A stretch of 64,000 nucleotides of DNA from JALORV01 sp963754065 (GTDB taxonomy: Bacteria; Pseudomonadota; Gammaproteobacteria; Burkholderiales; Burkholderiaceae_F), in assembly GCA_963754065.1 (NCBI GenBank), contig CAVWFH010000009.1, positions 62,001-126,000 of the forward strand. Reading direction: 5' to 3'. The position numbers and the translations under genes were made by a program. Shown here in pieces: positions 25,984 to 37,631 of the stretch. The notes under the pieces are model-generated. The model ran no database searches. It saw only the letters and a list, made by a program, of their open reading frames with translations, and had not been told where the DNA came from. Position 1 is the stretch's first letter, and every line of letters begins with the position of its first letter.

Positions 25984-25984
25984 G

Positions 25985-27373
25985 CTAGCGTTTCGGAAGC
26001 CCCGGCATGCCGGGAAGGCCGCGCATGCCGCCGAGGCCGCGCATCATCTTCGCGAGCCCGCCTTTCTTCATCTGCTTCATCATCGACTGCATCTGCTCGA
26101 ACTGATTGAGCAGTCGATTGACTTCCTGAACCGGTACCCCCGCACCGGTGGCGATGCGCCGCTTGCGCGAAGCCTTGATGAGTTCCGGCTTGGCACGCTC
26201 GCCCGGGGTCATGGACGAGATGATGCCTTCGATGCGGCGGATCTGCTTCTCGCTGTCCGTGGCATTCATCTGGCCCGCGGCCTGCGCGAACTGGGCGGGC
26301 AGCTTGTCGACCAGGCCGGCCAGTCCACCCATCTTGCGCATCTGGCCCACCTGCTCGCGGAAATCGTTCAGGTCGAAGCGCTCGCCCGCCTGCATGCGCT
26401 TGGCGAACTTCTGCGCGCTCTCGACATCGACTGCCTTCTTGACGTCTTCGACCAGCGCGACGATGTCGCCCATGCCGAGGATGCGGCCAGCCATGCCAGC
26501 CGGATTGAAGCGTTCGAAGCCGGAAAGCTTTTCGCCCACGCCGACAAACTTGATCGGCCGCCCCGTGATCTGCCGCACCGACAGTGCAGCGCCGCCGCGC
26601 GAATCGCCGTCGAGCTTGGTGAGGATGACACCGGTCAGCGGCAGGCGATCGGCGAAAACCTTGGCGGTGTTCACCGCGTCCTGCCCCTGCATCGCGTCGA
26701 CGACGAACAGCGTCTCGATCGGATTCAGCTGCTTCTCGAGTGCGGCCACCTCCTGCATCATGGCCTCGTCGATCGCAAGGCGACCCGCCGTATCGACGAT
26801 CAGGACATCGAAAAACTGGCGTCGGGCATGTTCGAGCGCACGCGCCGCAATATCGAGCGGCGCTTCCCCGGCTGCGGACGCAAAGAACGCGGCCTCGGCC
26901 TGCGCGGCAACGGTGCGCAACTGTTCGATCGCCGCCGGGCGGTAGACGTCGGTCGAGACGAGCAGCACCTTTTTCTTGCGCTCCGTCAGCAGCCATCGGG
27001 CGAGCTTGCCTGCCGTGGTGGTCTTGCCCGCGCCCTGCAAGCCGGCCAGCAGGATCACCGCCGGCGGCTGCGTTGCCAGACTGAGGTCGCATTGCGCTTC
27101 CGGGAGATCGCCGCCGATCAGGAGCGTGAGCTCGCGCTGCACGACGCCAACCAGTGCCTGTCCGGGCGTCAGGCTGCCGACGACTTCCTCGCCGAGCGCC
27201 TGCTCCTTGATGCGCGCAACGAAGTCGCGCACCACGGGAAGCGCGACGTCGGCTTCAAGCAGGGCCACGCGCACCTCGCGCAGCATGTCCTGCATGTTCT
27301 GCTCGGTGAGCCGAGCCTGGCCGCGCATGGTCTTGACGACGCGCGCCAGCTTGGTGGTCAGCTGTTCCAGCAT
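25985..27373 (-). CDS. ffh: Signal recognition particle GTPase Ffh
   Basis: Ffh with 4.5S RNA delivers inner-membrane proteins to FtsY and SecYEG. The ATG 27373 gives MLEQLTTKLARVVKTMRGQ and 462 residues; the frame is open further upstream but without homology. The N domain is followed by the G domain with the P-loop GLQGAGKTTTAGKLA, DTAGR and TKLD, then the methionine-rich M domain, ending in MRGLPGMPGLPKR. No 4.5S RNA gene is visible in this window. Confidence 0.98.
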   Translation of the reverse strand: MLEQLTTKLARVVKTMRGQARLTEQNMQDMLREVRVALLEADVALPVVRDFVARIKEQALGEEVVGSLTPGQALVGVVQRELTLLIGGDLPEAQCDLSLATQPPAVILLAGLQGAGKTTTAGKLARWLLTERKKKVLLVSTDVYRPAAIEQLRTVAAQAEAAFFASAAGEAPLDIAARALEHARRQFFDVLIVDTAGRLAIDEAMMQEVAALEKQLNPIETLFVVDAMQGQDAVNTAKVFADRLPLTGVILTKLDGDSRGGAALSVRQITGRPIKFVGVGEKLSGFERFNPAGMAGRILGMGDIVALVEDVKKAVDVESAQKFAKRMQAGERFDLNDFREQVGQMRKMGGLAGLVDKLPAQFAQAAGQMNATDSEKQIRRIEGIISSMTPGERAKPELIKASRKRRIATGAGVPVQEVNRLLNQFEQMQSMMKQMKKGGLAKMMRGLGGMRGLPGMPGLPKR

Positions 27374-27418
27374 GGCCTTGCGGAGGGAGGGTCGTGCGGA
27401 CGCGTGGTATAAATTCTC

Positions 27419-28258
27419 ATGCCACTGCGCTCCGAATGGCTCGTATTGTACGGCGCCGTCGCCGTGCTCTACCTGCTCGTCGCCTGGCGCGAGTGGGGCA
27501 CGCTCAGCAGTCATGCCGAGCGATTGCCCGCCTGGCCCAGCGGGGTGCTGGCCGTCGCGTTCGGGCTGCACGGGATGTTGCTGTGGCAGACCATCATCGG
27601 TCCCGAGCAGTTCCATTTCGGTTTTGCGCATGCGCTATCAGCCACTCTCTGGCTGACGGTTCTGATCGTCTGGGCCGAAAGCTATTTCTCGGCGTCGCGC
27701 GGATTGCTGTTGCTGGTGTTGCCGTTGGCAGCCGTCTTTTCAGGGCTGCCGGTGGTATTTCCCGGATCGGTGCTCGGCCCGGCAACGGCGTCCGTGGTGT
27801 TCCGCCTGCACCTGCTGCTGGCGATACTTGCGTACAGCCTGCTGACGATCGCGGCGGTGCAGGCCCTGCTGATGGCCACGATGGATCGCCGCCTGCACGG
27901 TGACCTGATGACCGAGCAGACGCCGCTGGCGCGCTTCCTCAATCGCCTGCCGCCACTGCTCGCGATGGAAACCGTGCTGTTTCGGCTGATAACCGCCGGG
28001 TTCGTATTGCTGACTGCAACGCTGGTGAGCGGGGTCTTTTTCTCGGAACAGACCTTCGGCCGGCCGTTACGCTTCGACCACAAGTCGGTATTCACGATCG
28101 CCGCGTGGCTGGTGTTTGGCGGCTTGCTCGTTGGGCGGCTGTCCTTCGGCTGGCGCGGGCGCACGGCATTGCGCTGGACGCTGATCGGCTTCGCGATGCT
28201 GATGCTGGCGTACGTCGGCAGCCGGTTTGTCATGGAGGTCCTGCTGGGACGCGTGTGA
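27419..28258 (+). CDS. CcsA-type cytochrome c assembly-like membrane protein (YpjD-like)
   Basis: This is a 279-residue protein with about eight hydrophobic segments, related to the cytochrome c biogenesis CcsA/CcmC superfamily and to E. coli YpjD, which is encoded beside ffh there too. It keeps conserved histidines in membrane segments (HGMLLWQ near 50, FRLHLLLAILAYSLLT near 128-143, FDHKSVFTIAAWLVFGG near 220-237), but the WWD haem motif of true CcsA proteins is not evident. The role is unproven. A TATAAA (27408-27413, preceded by TGG) ends five bases before the ATG. Its TGA overlaps the next gene. Confidence 0.85.
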   Translation: MPLRSEWLVLYGAVAVLYLLVAWREWGTLSSHAERLPAWPSGVLAVAFGLHGMLLWQTIIGPEQFHFGFAHALSATLWLTVLIVWAESYFSASRGLLLLVLPLAAVFSGLPVVFPGSVLGPATASVVFRLHLLLAILAYSLLTIAAVQALLMATMDRRLHGDLMTEQTPLARFLNRLPPLLAMETVLFRLITAGFVLLTATLVSGVFFSEQTFGRPLRFDHKSVFTIAAWLVFGGLLVGRLSFGWRGRTALRWTLIGFAMLMLAYVGSRFVMEVLLGRV

Positions 28259-28491
28259 TGAGTCGCTTTGTCTTTTTCCTTCTGCTTGCTGTCGCAGCTT
28301 ATGTCGGGTGGCGTTGGCTGCGAGCATCATCGGACCGCGCGGCGTCTCCACGCAGCGACAAGGTGCCGGCACCACAGGCCATGGTCAGCTGCGCCCACTG
28401 TGGCCTGCATCTGCCGCGGCTGGACGCCCTGCCGGCTGGTGATCGCTTCTTCTGCTCTGAAGAGCATCGGCAGCGCGGTCCGTCATCCTGA
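28258..28491 (+). CDS. PP0621-family small zinc-ribbon-like membrane protein
   Basis: This is a 77-residue protein of the PP0621 type: one N-terminal hydrophobic segment (MSRFVFFLLLAVAAYVGW), a linker and a CAHCGLHLPRLDAL ... FFCSEEH segment with three cysteines and a histidine that could hold zinc. The ATG overlaps the upstream stop (TGATG) and the gene ends nine bases before pilS. It is usually found beside pilSR and ffh in this lineage. Function is unknown. Confidence 0.85.
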   Translation: MSRFVFFLLLAVAAYVGWRWLRASSDRAASPRSDKVPAPQAMVSCAHCGLHLPRLDALPAGDRFFCSEEHRQRGPSS

Positions 28492-28500
28492 ACGTCGCCG

Positions 28501-30207
28501 ATGTCCGCGCTTGAGCCGACAGTCCAGGAGCGCGTCACCAGCGAGCCGGACGATGCGCCATGGCGCACGCTCGAGTACTTTGCGACGACACGCGTGATCG
28601 TCGCCAGCGCGCTCGTGCTGGGCGCAGCTGCTCTCGGTGTCCGGCCGTCGGGACTGGCCGCCGGCATGCACTCGGGGCTCTTGATGTCGCTGGCGTACTT
28701 CGGAGCCTCTGCGGTCTTTGCTGGTCTCGCGTTGTATCTGCACCGGCATTTCATGCCGCAGGTGTTCGGTCAACTGGCGCTCGATCTGGCGGCGGTGACC
28801 ACATTGGTTGTTTTCGGCGGTGGTGTGGCGTCGGGTTGGGTCATCCTCTATCTGCTCCCGCTCGCCGGTGCATCGCTGCTGCTGCCACCCCTGCAGGTCT
28901 TCTTTGTCTGTTCGATTGCCGTGCTGGCGATACTGATCGACGCCGGATTGCGCACCTTTGCGCCGGAAGGAAGCGATTCGCTGTTGTTCCAGGCCGGCAT
29001 CTTCGGCGCGTCGTTGTTTGCGGTGTCGGCACTGCTGCGCGCGCTCAGTGCCCGCCTGGCAAGCCAGGAGAAACTGGCCCGCAGCCGCGGTCGTGACTTG
29101 CAGAACCAGCTGGCAATCAATCGCCTCGTCATTGCGCAGATGGACGAGGGTGTCATCGTGGTCGACCGCACAGGCCGCGTGCGTGCGAACAACCGGTCAG
29201 CGCGGCGCATGCTGGGCCTGGACTCGACGGCGCAGTTGACGGGCGAGCGACTGGCGGACATTCCCGGGGCGAGTGAACTGGCGGTCGCGTTTTCCGCCTG
29301 GAGTGAGGGCGGGCGCAGCGAAGGCCTCTGGTCGAATACGATCGTGCCGACCGGGGAAAACGGCGCAGCGGTGGCGCCGGAGTCGCGGCTGCGGGCACGA
29401 TTTGCACGACCCTCGTCGCCTTCGACGGACGAGTTCGTCATTTTCATCGAAGACGTGCGCGATGTGGAAGACCGGGCACAGCAACTGAAGCTCGCTGCAA
29501 TGGGCCGGCTGACGGCGTCCATTGCGCACGAGATCCGCAATCCGCTGGCGGCGATCAGTAACGCTGGCCAGTTGCTGAACGAGGACGCGCGCGATCCAGT
29601 CCTCAAGCGCCTCGCGGCGATCGTACGGGAGAACACGCAGCGGTTGAATCGGCTGGTCGAGGACGTGCTGCGCGTCGCGCGCCGCGAGCCGCCGCTGGGC
29701 GACGAGATCGCGCTGTCGGACTTCGTTCGTGAGTTCCTGGCCGAGTTCGTGCGCGATCGCGGCCTCGCGGCTTCGACGATCGAGGCGCAACTTGCGCCTG
29801 ACCAGCGCGTCAAGTTCGAGCAGTCACACCTGCGCCAGGTGCTCTACAACCTGGTCGACAACGCGCTGCGCTATGCCAGCGGCGAAGCGGGCTGCGTGTG
29901 CCTGGTCGTGGAGCCGGCGCCCGAGGGCGATCGCCCTCAGCTCTGGGTGCTCGACGATGGGCCGGGCGTTCCGTTCGAAGCGCGGACGGGGCTCTTCGAG
30001 CCATTCTTCACGACGCGCAACCAGGGCACCGGCTTGGGCTTGTACCTCGCGCGGGAGTTCTGCGTTACGAACCGGGCTGACCTGACGTACGCATCAAGGC
30101 GTGAAGTCGACGGCAGCTCGCGGGACGGCTTCCTGCTGCGTTTCGGCTTGGGCTCGAAGGCCGATGCAAGCCTGCATGGCTTTCTGGATACGATTCCGGT
30201 GCGATGA
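28501..30207 (+). CDS. pilS: Two-component sensor histidine kinase PilS
   Basis: PilS is the membrane kinase that senses pilin level and phosphorylates PilR. The 568-residue protein has about six membrane segments in residues 35-185, a PAS-like region (about 200-310), the HisKA H-box with His343 in IAHEIRNPLAA, and the HATPase domain with DNALRYA, DDGPGVP and GTGLGLYLA. PilR follows with an ATGA overlap. The pair normally controls pilA, which is outside the window. Confidence 0.94.
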   Translation: MSALEPTVQERVTSEPDDAPWRTLEYFATTRVIVASALVLGAAALGVRPSGLAAGMHSGLLMSLAYFGASAVFAGLALYLHRHFMPQVFGQLALDLAAVTTLVVFGGGVASGWVILYLLPLAGASLLLPPLQVFFVCSIAVLAILIDAGLRTFAPEGSDSLLFQAGIFGASLFAVSALLRALSARLASQEKLARSRGRDLQNQLAINRLVIAQMDEGVIVVDRTGRVRANNRSARRMLGLDSTAQLTGERLADIPGASELAVAFSAWSEGGRSEGLWSNTIVPTGENGAAVAPESRLRARFARPSSPSTDEFVIFIEDVRDVEDRAQQLKLAAMGRLTASIAHEIRNPLAAISNAGQLLNEDARDPVLKRLAAIVRENTQRLNRLVEDVLRVARREPPLGDEIALSDFVREFLAEFVRDRGLAASTIEAQLAPDQRVKFEQSHLRQVLYNLVDNALRYASGEAGCVCLVVEPAPEGDRPQLWVLDDGPGVPFEARTGLFEPFFTTRNQGTGLGLYLAREFCVTNRADLTYASRREVDGSSRDGFLLRFGLGSKADASLHGFLDTIPVR

Positions 30208-31682
30208 GCGAGCCGCTGCATTCGGAAGCCACCCGACCGGCACCACCGCGCCGATCGCCGGCCGTCCTCGTCGTCGATGATGAGGCCGACCTGCGCGAAT
30301 TGCTGTCGCTGACGCTGGTGCGACTGGGTCTCGACGTCGACACGGCCGAGTCGGTGTCGGCGGCGCGCTCGCTGCTCGCTCAGAATCGCTACGCGCTGTG
30401 CCTGACCGATATGCGGCTGCCCGATGGCACAGGTCTCGAGCTGGTGCGCGAAGTGGCGCAGACCTCAGGCCCGCCGATCGCGGTCATCACGGCCTACGGC
30501 AGTGCCGAGAACGCCGTGGCCGCGCTGAAGGCGGGTGCGTTCGACTACCTGACCAAGCCGGTCGACCTGGATCAGTTGCGTCACCTGGTCCGTTCCGCCG
30601 TGCGCGATGCGACCGGGAGCCTCGCACCGGATGCGGACGCTCGGATCGCGGAGTCGTTACCGGCGCTGGCGCGTCTGGTCGGCACGACACCGGCAATGCA
30701 GCAGATGCGGGCGCTCATCGAGCGCCTGGCTCGCAGCATGGCACCGGTGGCAATCTGCGGCGAGTCGGGCAGCGGCAAGGAACTCGCCGCCCGAGCGATC
30801 CACGACCTGTCGGCGCGGCGCACGCAACCGTTTGTCGCCGTGAACTGCGGCGCCATCCCGGAGACCCTGATGGAGGCCGAGTTCTTCGGCTATCGCAAGG
30901 GAGCGTTCACCGGTGCAGAGCGCGATCGCGACGGCTTTTTCCAGGCCGCCGCCGGCGGCACGCTGTTCCTCGACGAGGTTGCCGACCTGCCATTGGCGAT
31001 GCAGGTCAAGCTGCTACGGGCGATCCAGGAGCGTCGCGTCCGCAAGGTCGGATCGCCAACGGAAGATTCAGTGGACGTGCGTCTGGTCAGCGCGACCCAT
31101 CAAGACCTCGCGGCGCTGGTCACGAGCGGCCGCTTCCGGCAGGATCTCTTTTACCGGCTCAATGTCATCGAGCTCAGGGTGCCGCCGCTGCGCGATCGAC
31201 TCGACGACGTCGAGATGCTCGCGAACGCCATTCTTCGTCGCATCGCCGAACGCACCCAGGGTCCCGCGACGCGCCTGTCGCCGGCGGCGCTGGCGGCTCT
31301 CAAGCGGTACCGCTTCCCGGGCAACGTGCGTGAACTCGAAAACATCCTCGAGCGCGCAGTGGCGCTGGCCGGCGACGATGTTCTGATGGCGGATGACTTG
31401 CTGCTCCCGGGAGAGGTCGACCTGGCGCTGGAGGCCGAACCCGCGCCCGTCGACGACGCGGCCGTGTCAGCGGATGAGTCCTTGGGGCAGGGAGGGGCGG
31501 CGGTCTATGACCTAGTCGACGGTATCCCGACCTCGTTGCCGGCGTTTCTCGATGAGCACGAGCGCAACGCCATTCGTGCGGCGCTCGCAAAGACACGCTA
31601 CAACCGCACCGCCGCCGCGCAGTTGCTCGGCGTCACCTTCCGCCAGTTGCGCTATCGGATGCAGCGGCTCGACATCAAGTGA
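30204..31682 (+). CDS. pilR: Sigma-54-dependent response regulator PilR
   Basis: This is a 492-residue NtrC-family activator: receiver domain (20-135) with the phosphoacceptor Asp69 in CLTDMRLPDG, AAA+ domain with Walker A GESGSGKE and the sigma-54 contact loop GAFTGA (both intact), and a Fis-type helix-turn-helix at the C-terminus (NRTAAAQLLGVTFRQLRYRM). It is expected to activate the pilin promoter with RpoN when phosphorylated by PilS. The start ATG overlaps the pilS stop. Confidence 0.95.
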   Translation: MSEPLHSEATRPAPPRRSPAVLVVDDEADLRELLSLTLVRLGLDVDTAESVSAARSLLAQNRYALCLTDMRLPDGTGLELVREVAQTSGPPIAVITAYGSAENAVAALKAGAFDYLTKPVDLDQLRHLVRSAVRDATGSLAPDADARIAESLPALARLVGTTPAMQQMRALIERLARSMAPVAICGESGSGKELAARAIHDLSARRTQPFVAVNCGAIPETLMEAEFFGYRKGAFTGAERDRDGFFQAAAGGTLFLDEVADLPLAMQVKLLRAIQERRVRKVGSPTEDSVDVRLVSATHQDLAALVTSGRFRQDLFYRLNVIELRVPPLRDRLDDVEMLANAILRRIAERTQGPATRLSPAALAALKRYRFPGNVRELENILERAVALAGDDVLMADDLLLPGEVDLALEAEPAPVDDAAVSADESLGQGGAAVYDLVDGIPTSLPAFLDEHERNAIRAALAKTRYNRTAAAQLLGVTFRQLRYRMQRLDIK

Positions 31683-31735
31683 GACGACGACACCGTTCGG
31701 GCTGCTCCGTCATCCTCGTGCGCTGCTGACGCGCG

Positions 31736-32299
31736 ATGGCACCGTCGGACTTTCGCGTCGGTCCGGAGGGTTGGGTCGCTCCGGCGCGTCGCAACCCATC
31801 GCCGAATTTCGACGCTCGCCCCGCCGGCATGTCGATCTCCCTGATTGTCATACACAACATCAGTCTCCCGCCGGGCCGCTATGGCGGCAGCCACGTCGAG
31901 CGCCTTTTTACCAACGGCATCCCGGCCGGGGAGCATCCGATCCTCGATCGCATCCGCGATGCGCGGGTCTCCGCCCATTTTTTCATCCATCGCAACGGCG
32001 GATGCACGCAGTTCGTGTCCACTCATGAGCGCGCCTGGCATGCCGGTGCCTCATCGTTCCGGGGCCGGCCCCGCTGCAATGATTTTTCGATCGGCATCGA
32101 AATCGAAGGCACGGATTTCGAACCGTATGCCGGCGTGCAGTACGCAACGCTGAACGCGTTGCTCGCGGCGCTCGCCGCGGTGTTCCCGCTCGAGGCCATC
32201 GTCGGGCACAGTGACATTGCCCTCGATCGGAAGACCGACCCCGGTCCCTTCTTCTGCTGGGACAAGCTGGACGTCCCGGCGCATCTGCTCACACGCTGA
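31736..32299 (+). CDS. ampD: 1,6-anhydro-N-acetylmuramyl-L-alanine amidase AmpD
   Basis: AmpD cleaves anhydromuropeptides in the cytoplasm during murein recycling and thereby limits AmpR-type induction. The 187 residues include the zinc ligands His40 (LIVIHNIS) and the VGHSDIALDRKTDPGPFF segment, whose His, Lys and Asp match the E. coli zinc and catalytic residues. It starts 53 bp after pilR and could be co-transcribed. It precedes the nrdAB promoter region. Confidence 0.95.
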   Translation: MAPSDFRVGPEGWVAPARRNPSPNFDARPAGMSISLIVIHNISLPPGRYGGSHVERLFTNGIPAGEHPILDRIRDARVSAHFFIHRNGGCTQFVSTHERAWHAGASSFRGRPRCNDFSIGIEIEGTDFEPYAGVQYATLNALLAALAAVFPLEAIVGHSDIALDRKTDPGPFFCWDKLDVPAHLLTR

Positions 32300-32381
32300 A
32301 CTTCACTGGCCGGCGCGGTTGATTCTGCGCGGCATTGCGCATGCATCCCTGTCGTACGGTGCGCTGCCGCATCGACAGCGG

Positions 32382-32410
32382 TTGAACTCCGCAAGAACTT
32401 CTCCTATGAT
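32382..32410 (+). promoter_or_regulatory. nrdA promoter (-35/-10)
   Basis: TTGAAC (32382-32387), a 17-bp spacer and TATGAT (32405-32410) form a good sigma-70 type promoter. The predicted start, about 32417, falls on the first NrdR box, so a bound repressor would block initiation. Confidence 0.7.
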
Positions 32411-32416
32411 GCGCGC

Positions 32417-32463
32417 ACACAAAAACTAGTGCCTGCAAGCAAGTTGACCACAACATCTTGTGG
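32417..32463 (+). promoter_or_regulatory. Pair of NrdR boxes
   Basis: ACACAAAAACTAGTGC (32417-32432) and CCACAACATCTTGTGG (32448-32463) each match the published 16-bp NrdR consensus (ACACWATATATWGTGT) at 12 positions by my count. Their starts are 31 bp apart, three helical turns, the spacing typical of paired NrdR boxes. NrdR is the ATP/dATP-sensing repressor of ribonucleotide reductase genes; its gene is not in the window. Confidence 0.8.
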
Positions 32464-32674
32464 TAAAGCACGGGTCCAAGAGCCCCGGCGGAAAGCAGGC
32501 ACGGGCTTGACCAAGCGGCGGAAAGCGGGTCCTCATGCGCAACGGCGTCACGCCTGGCGCGGAGGCTGAGCGAAAAAAGAAACGGCCGGGGCGGCTACAG
32601 CTTGTGGTGTCTGCGCGTTGGGAGCGCAGGCAATGCGAGTCGCCGTGGGGGGCCTGGAAGTAATCGGAGGTGGT

Positions 32675-35581
<2,907 letters not shown>

Positions 35582-35608
35582 CGCACAAAACGAAATCAAC
35601 AGGAGAAG

Positions 35609-36739
35609 ATGAGCATGCTGGCGTGGGACGACAACACCGCACCTCTGGCCTCGAAGCCGGCGCTGCCAACTGCCGCTGCGCGGCCGCTCCCGCCTGAACC
35701 GGCTGTCGATGCGCCCGAGTTGCGGCGCGTCAACGTGGCCGACAAGCGGATCATCAACGGCGCCACCGACGTCAACCAGTTGGTCCCTCTCAAGTACAAG
35801 TGGGCTTGGGAGAAGTACCTCGCCACCTGCGCCAATCACTGGATGCCGCAGGAAGTGAACATGTCGCGCGACATCGGCCTGTGGAAGGATCCGAACGGAT
35901 TAACCGAGGACGAACGCCGGCTGGTCAAGCGCAACCTCGGGTTCTTTGTCACAGCCGACTCGCTCGCGGCCAACAACATCGTGCTCGGCACCTACCGCCA
36001 CATCACGGCGCCGGAGTGCCGGCAGTTCCTGCTCCGCCAGGCCTTCGAGGAGGCGATCCACACCCACGCCTATCAGTACATCGTCGAGTCCCTTGGGCTG
36101 GACGAAGGCGAGATCTTCAACGCCTATCACGAGGTCGACTCGATCCGGGCCAAGGACGAGTTCCTGATTCCCTTTATCGACACGCTGACCGATCCGCACT
36201 TCAAGACCGGAACGCTGGAAAGCGACCAGGCGCTGTTGAAGAGCCTGATTGTCTTCGCCTGCCTGATGGAGGGGCTGTTCTTTTACGTCGGCTTCACGCA
36301 GATCCTTGCGCTGGGCCGCCAGAACAAGATGACCGGGGCGGCCGAGCAGTACCAGTACATCCTGCGCGACGAGTCGATGCACTGCAACTTCGGGATCGAC
36401 CTGATCAACCAGATCAAGCTCGAGAACCCGGGGCTGTGGACACCGCAGTTCCGCGACGACGTCCGGGCCCTTTTCAGGAAGGCCGTTGATCTCGAGTACG
36501 CCTACGCGGAAGACACGATGCCGCGCGGCGTGCTGGGTCTGAACGCGCCGATGTTCAAGGGCTACCTGCGCTACATCGCCAACCGCAGGGCGCAGCAGAT
36601 CGGCATCGAAGCGATGTTCCCGCAGGAAGAGAATCCGTTCCCGTGGATGAGCGAGATGATCGATCTGAAAAAGGAACGCAACTTCTTCGAGACGCGCGTG
36701 ATCGAGTATCAATCGGGTGGCGCGCTGTCGTGGGACTGA
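35609..36739 (+). CDS. nrdB: Class Ia ribonucleoside-diphosphate reductase, beta subunit
   Basis: NrdB holds the diiron-tyrosyl radical cofactor for NrdA. In the 376-residue sequence Asp117 (TADSLA), Glu148 and His151 (EEAIHTHAY) and the later ESMHCNF and FEE-type ligands can be seen; Tyr155 occupies the E. coli Tyr122 position, so it is a classical radical-bearing R2. A CAGGAG ribosome site precedes ATG 35609. Residues 1-40 are proline/alanine-rich and variable. The C-terminus QSGGALSWD would bind NrdA. Confidence 0.97.
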   Translation: MSMLAWDDNTAPLASKPALPTAAARPLPPEPAVDAPELRRVNVADKRIINGATDVNQLVPLKYKWAWEKYLATCANHWMPQEVNMSRDIGLWKDPNGLTEDERRLVKRNLGFFVTADSLAANNIVLGTYRHITAPECRQFLLRQAFEEAIHTHAYQYIVESLGLDEGEIFNAYHEVDSIRAKDEFLIPFIDTLTDPHFKTGTLESDQALLKSLIVFACLMEGLFFYVGFTQILALGRQNKMTGAAEQYQYILRDESMHCNFGIDLINQIKLENPGLWTPQFRDDVRALFRKAVDLEYAYAEDTMPRGVLGLNAPMFKGYLRYIANRRAQQIGIEAMFPQEENPFPWMSEMIDLKKERNFFETRVIEYQSGGALSWD

Positions 36740-37345
36740 TCACAACGATGATCGCGATGAGTTGAAGCAACACGCGAACGAAAAAGAAGTGGGTCAAATC
36801 ACACACAATTCGTTCATCGATGCAGAAAATTCTTGCGATCGATTTCGATTGCGAGTAAAAAGCGAACCGTTAATTGGTAGCTCGATTGATGTTGGTACTT
36901 GGCAATCAAGCAGACATCGATCAAACACTGAATTGACCACAGACAGTCACAGTCGACGAGTAAACGCAGAGGACCACGCTCCAAAGCAAAACGAGACCCC
37001 GATGTCTTGGGGGCCCGTTCCCGCTGCAAAACCGACCCTGTCCTGCAACAAGCCCTTCCTGCTTGTCGTCCCTCTACCGAACGCCGGACCTGTTCCGGCG
37101 TTTTTCTTGCGCGCACGTTCCGTGAGTCGGCCCCGTGCGCGCCGTGCCGAATTCATCAGCGTCAGCGGTCAGTGCGCTGCACGTTCCGCGCTCAACTCGG
37201 ATATGCGGACCAAACGCATTTCTGGGGGTGTCGCGGCGACAGAGCATCTGCGTGCGCCGATGAATAGCCCGACTGGCGGCTCACGCCGCGCAGCGGGTTT
37301 TCTTCTTTGAAACCTCAACGTTGATTCATTAAGGAGATACTCATC
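36740..37345 (+). other. 606-bp gap after nrdB: AT-rich segment, terminator, upstream region of H1-like gene
   Basis: The first half (36740-36990) is markedly richer in A+T than the surrounding DNA and lacks a supported gene. A possible promoter is TTGCGA (36833-36838), 17 bp, TAAAAA (36856-36861). A clear intrinsic terminator lies at 37080-37106, 340 bp after nrdB, so an RNA of up to about 240 nt could end there. The remaining 240 bp lead to the short H1-like gene. Weak open frames across the gap have no recognisable similarity. Confidence 0.45.
37080..37106 (+). terminator. Intrinsic terminator downstream of nrdB
   Basis: AACGCCGGA (37080-37088), loop CCTGT, TCCGGCGTT (37094-37102) followed by TTTC gives a nine-pair stem with a T-run beginning at 37101. 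It is far from the nrdB stop and may end either the nrdAB message or a separate small RNA. Confidence 0.85.
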
Positions 37346-37483
37346 ATGGCCACGAAGAAAGCCGCCAAGAAGTCCGCGAAGAAAGCCACGAAGAAGCCCG
37401 CCAAGAAGGCTGCGAAAAAGACTGTAAAGAAAGCTGCCAAGAAGACCGCGAAGAAGGCCAAGAAGGCTGCTAAGAAGGTCTAG
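37346..37483 (+). CDS. Short histone H1-like Lys/Ala-rich peptide
   Basis: This 45-residue protein is built almost entirely of K, A and T in AKK/TKK units (MATKKAAKKSAKKATKKPAK and onward), with 23 lysines by my count and no acidic residue. A strong AAGGAG ribosome site lies ten bases before ATG 37346, and the gene ends in tandem TAG codons. The composition matches the C-terminal domain of eukaryotic histone H1 and bacterial H1-like proteins, which bind DNA. It is shorter than typical family members and is followed 148 bp downstream by a longer paralogue with the same MATKKAA start. Function in nucleoid binding is inferred. Confidence 0.8.
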   Translation: MATKKAAKKSAKKATKKPAKKAAKKTVKKAAKKTAKKAKKAAKKV

Positions 37484-37510
37484 TAGTCATCGCGGAATCT
37501 GCGTAGCGCT

Positions 37511-37536
37511 CACCGGCTGCCCTCGGGCAGCCGGTG
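37511..37536 (+). other. Strong hairpin between the two H1-like genes
   Basis: CACCGGCTGCCC and GGGCAGCCGGTG are perfect complements separated by TC, giving about eleven pairs with a small loop. No T-run follows, so it is not a standard terminator. It could limit read-through or protect the 3-prime end of the short H1-like message. Confidence 0.6.
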
Positions 37537-37631
37537 TGGCATTCCAGCCCGCGTTCGAGGCATCAGTTCGCGCTCGGACCGGAATGCGCTGTCGCTAGGC
37601 ACTTCACGCCATTCTCTTTCAGGAGACTGAC

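Larger units (their letters stand above)
32300..32674 (+). promoter_or_regulatory. nrdAB control region
   Basis: This 375-bp gap carries the ribonucleotide reductase promoter (separate entries) and a leader of about 260 nt. The leader includes direct repeats GGCGGAAAGC (twice between 32489 and 32536) and GCACGGG (twice) and a purine-rich GCGAAAAAAGAAACGG stretch (32572-32587). No coding frame in the leader is supported. Confidence 0.6.

Noticed and set aside
36740..37107. 6S RNA in the gap after nrdB
   Set aside because: The closing stems and central bubble of 6S RNA are not apparent and the size does not fit clearly.
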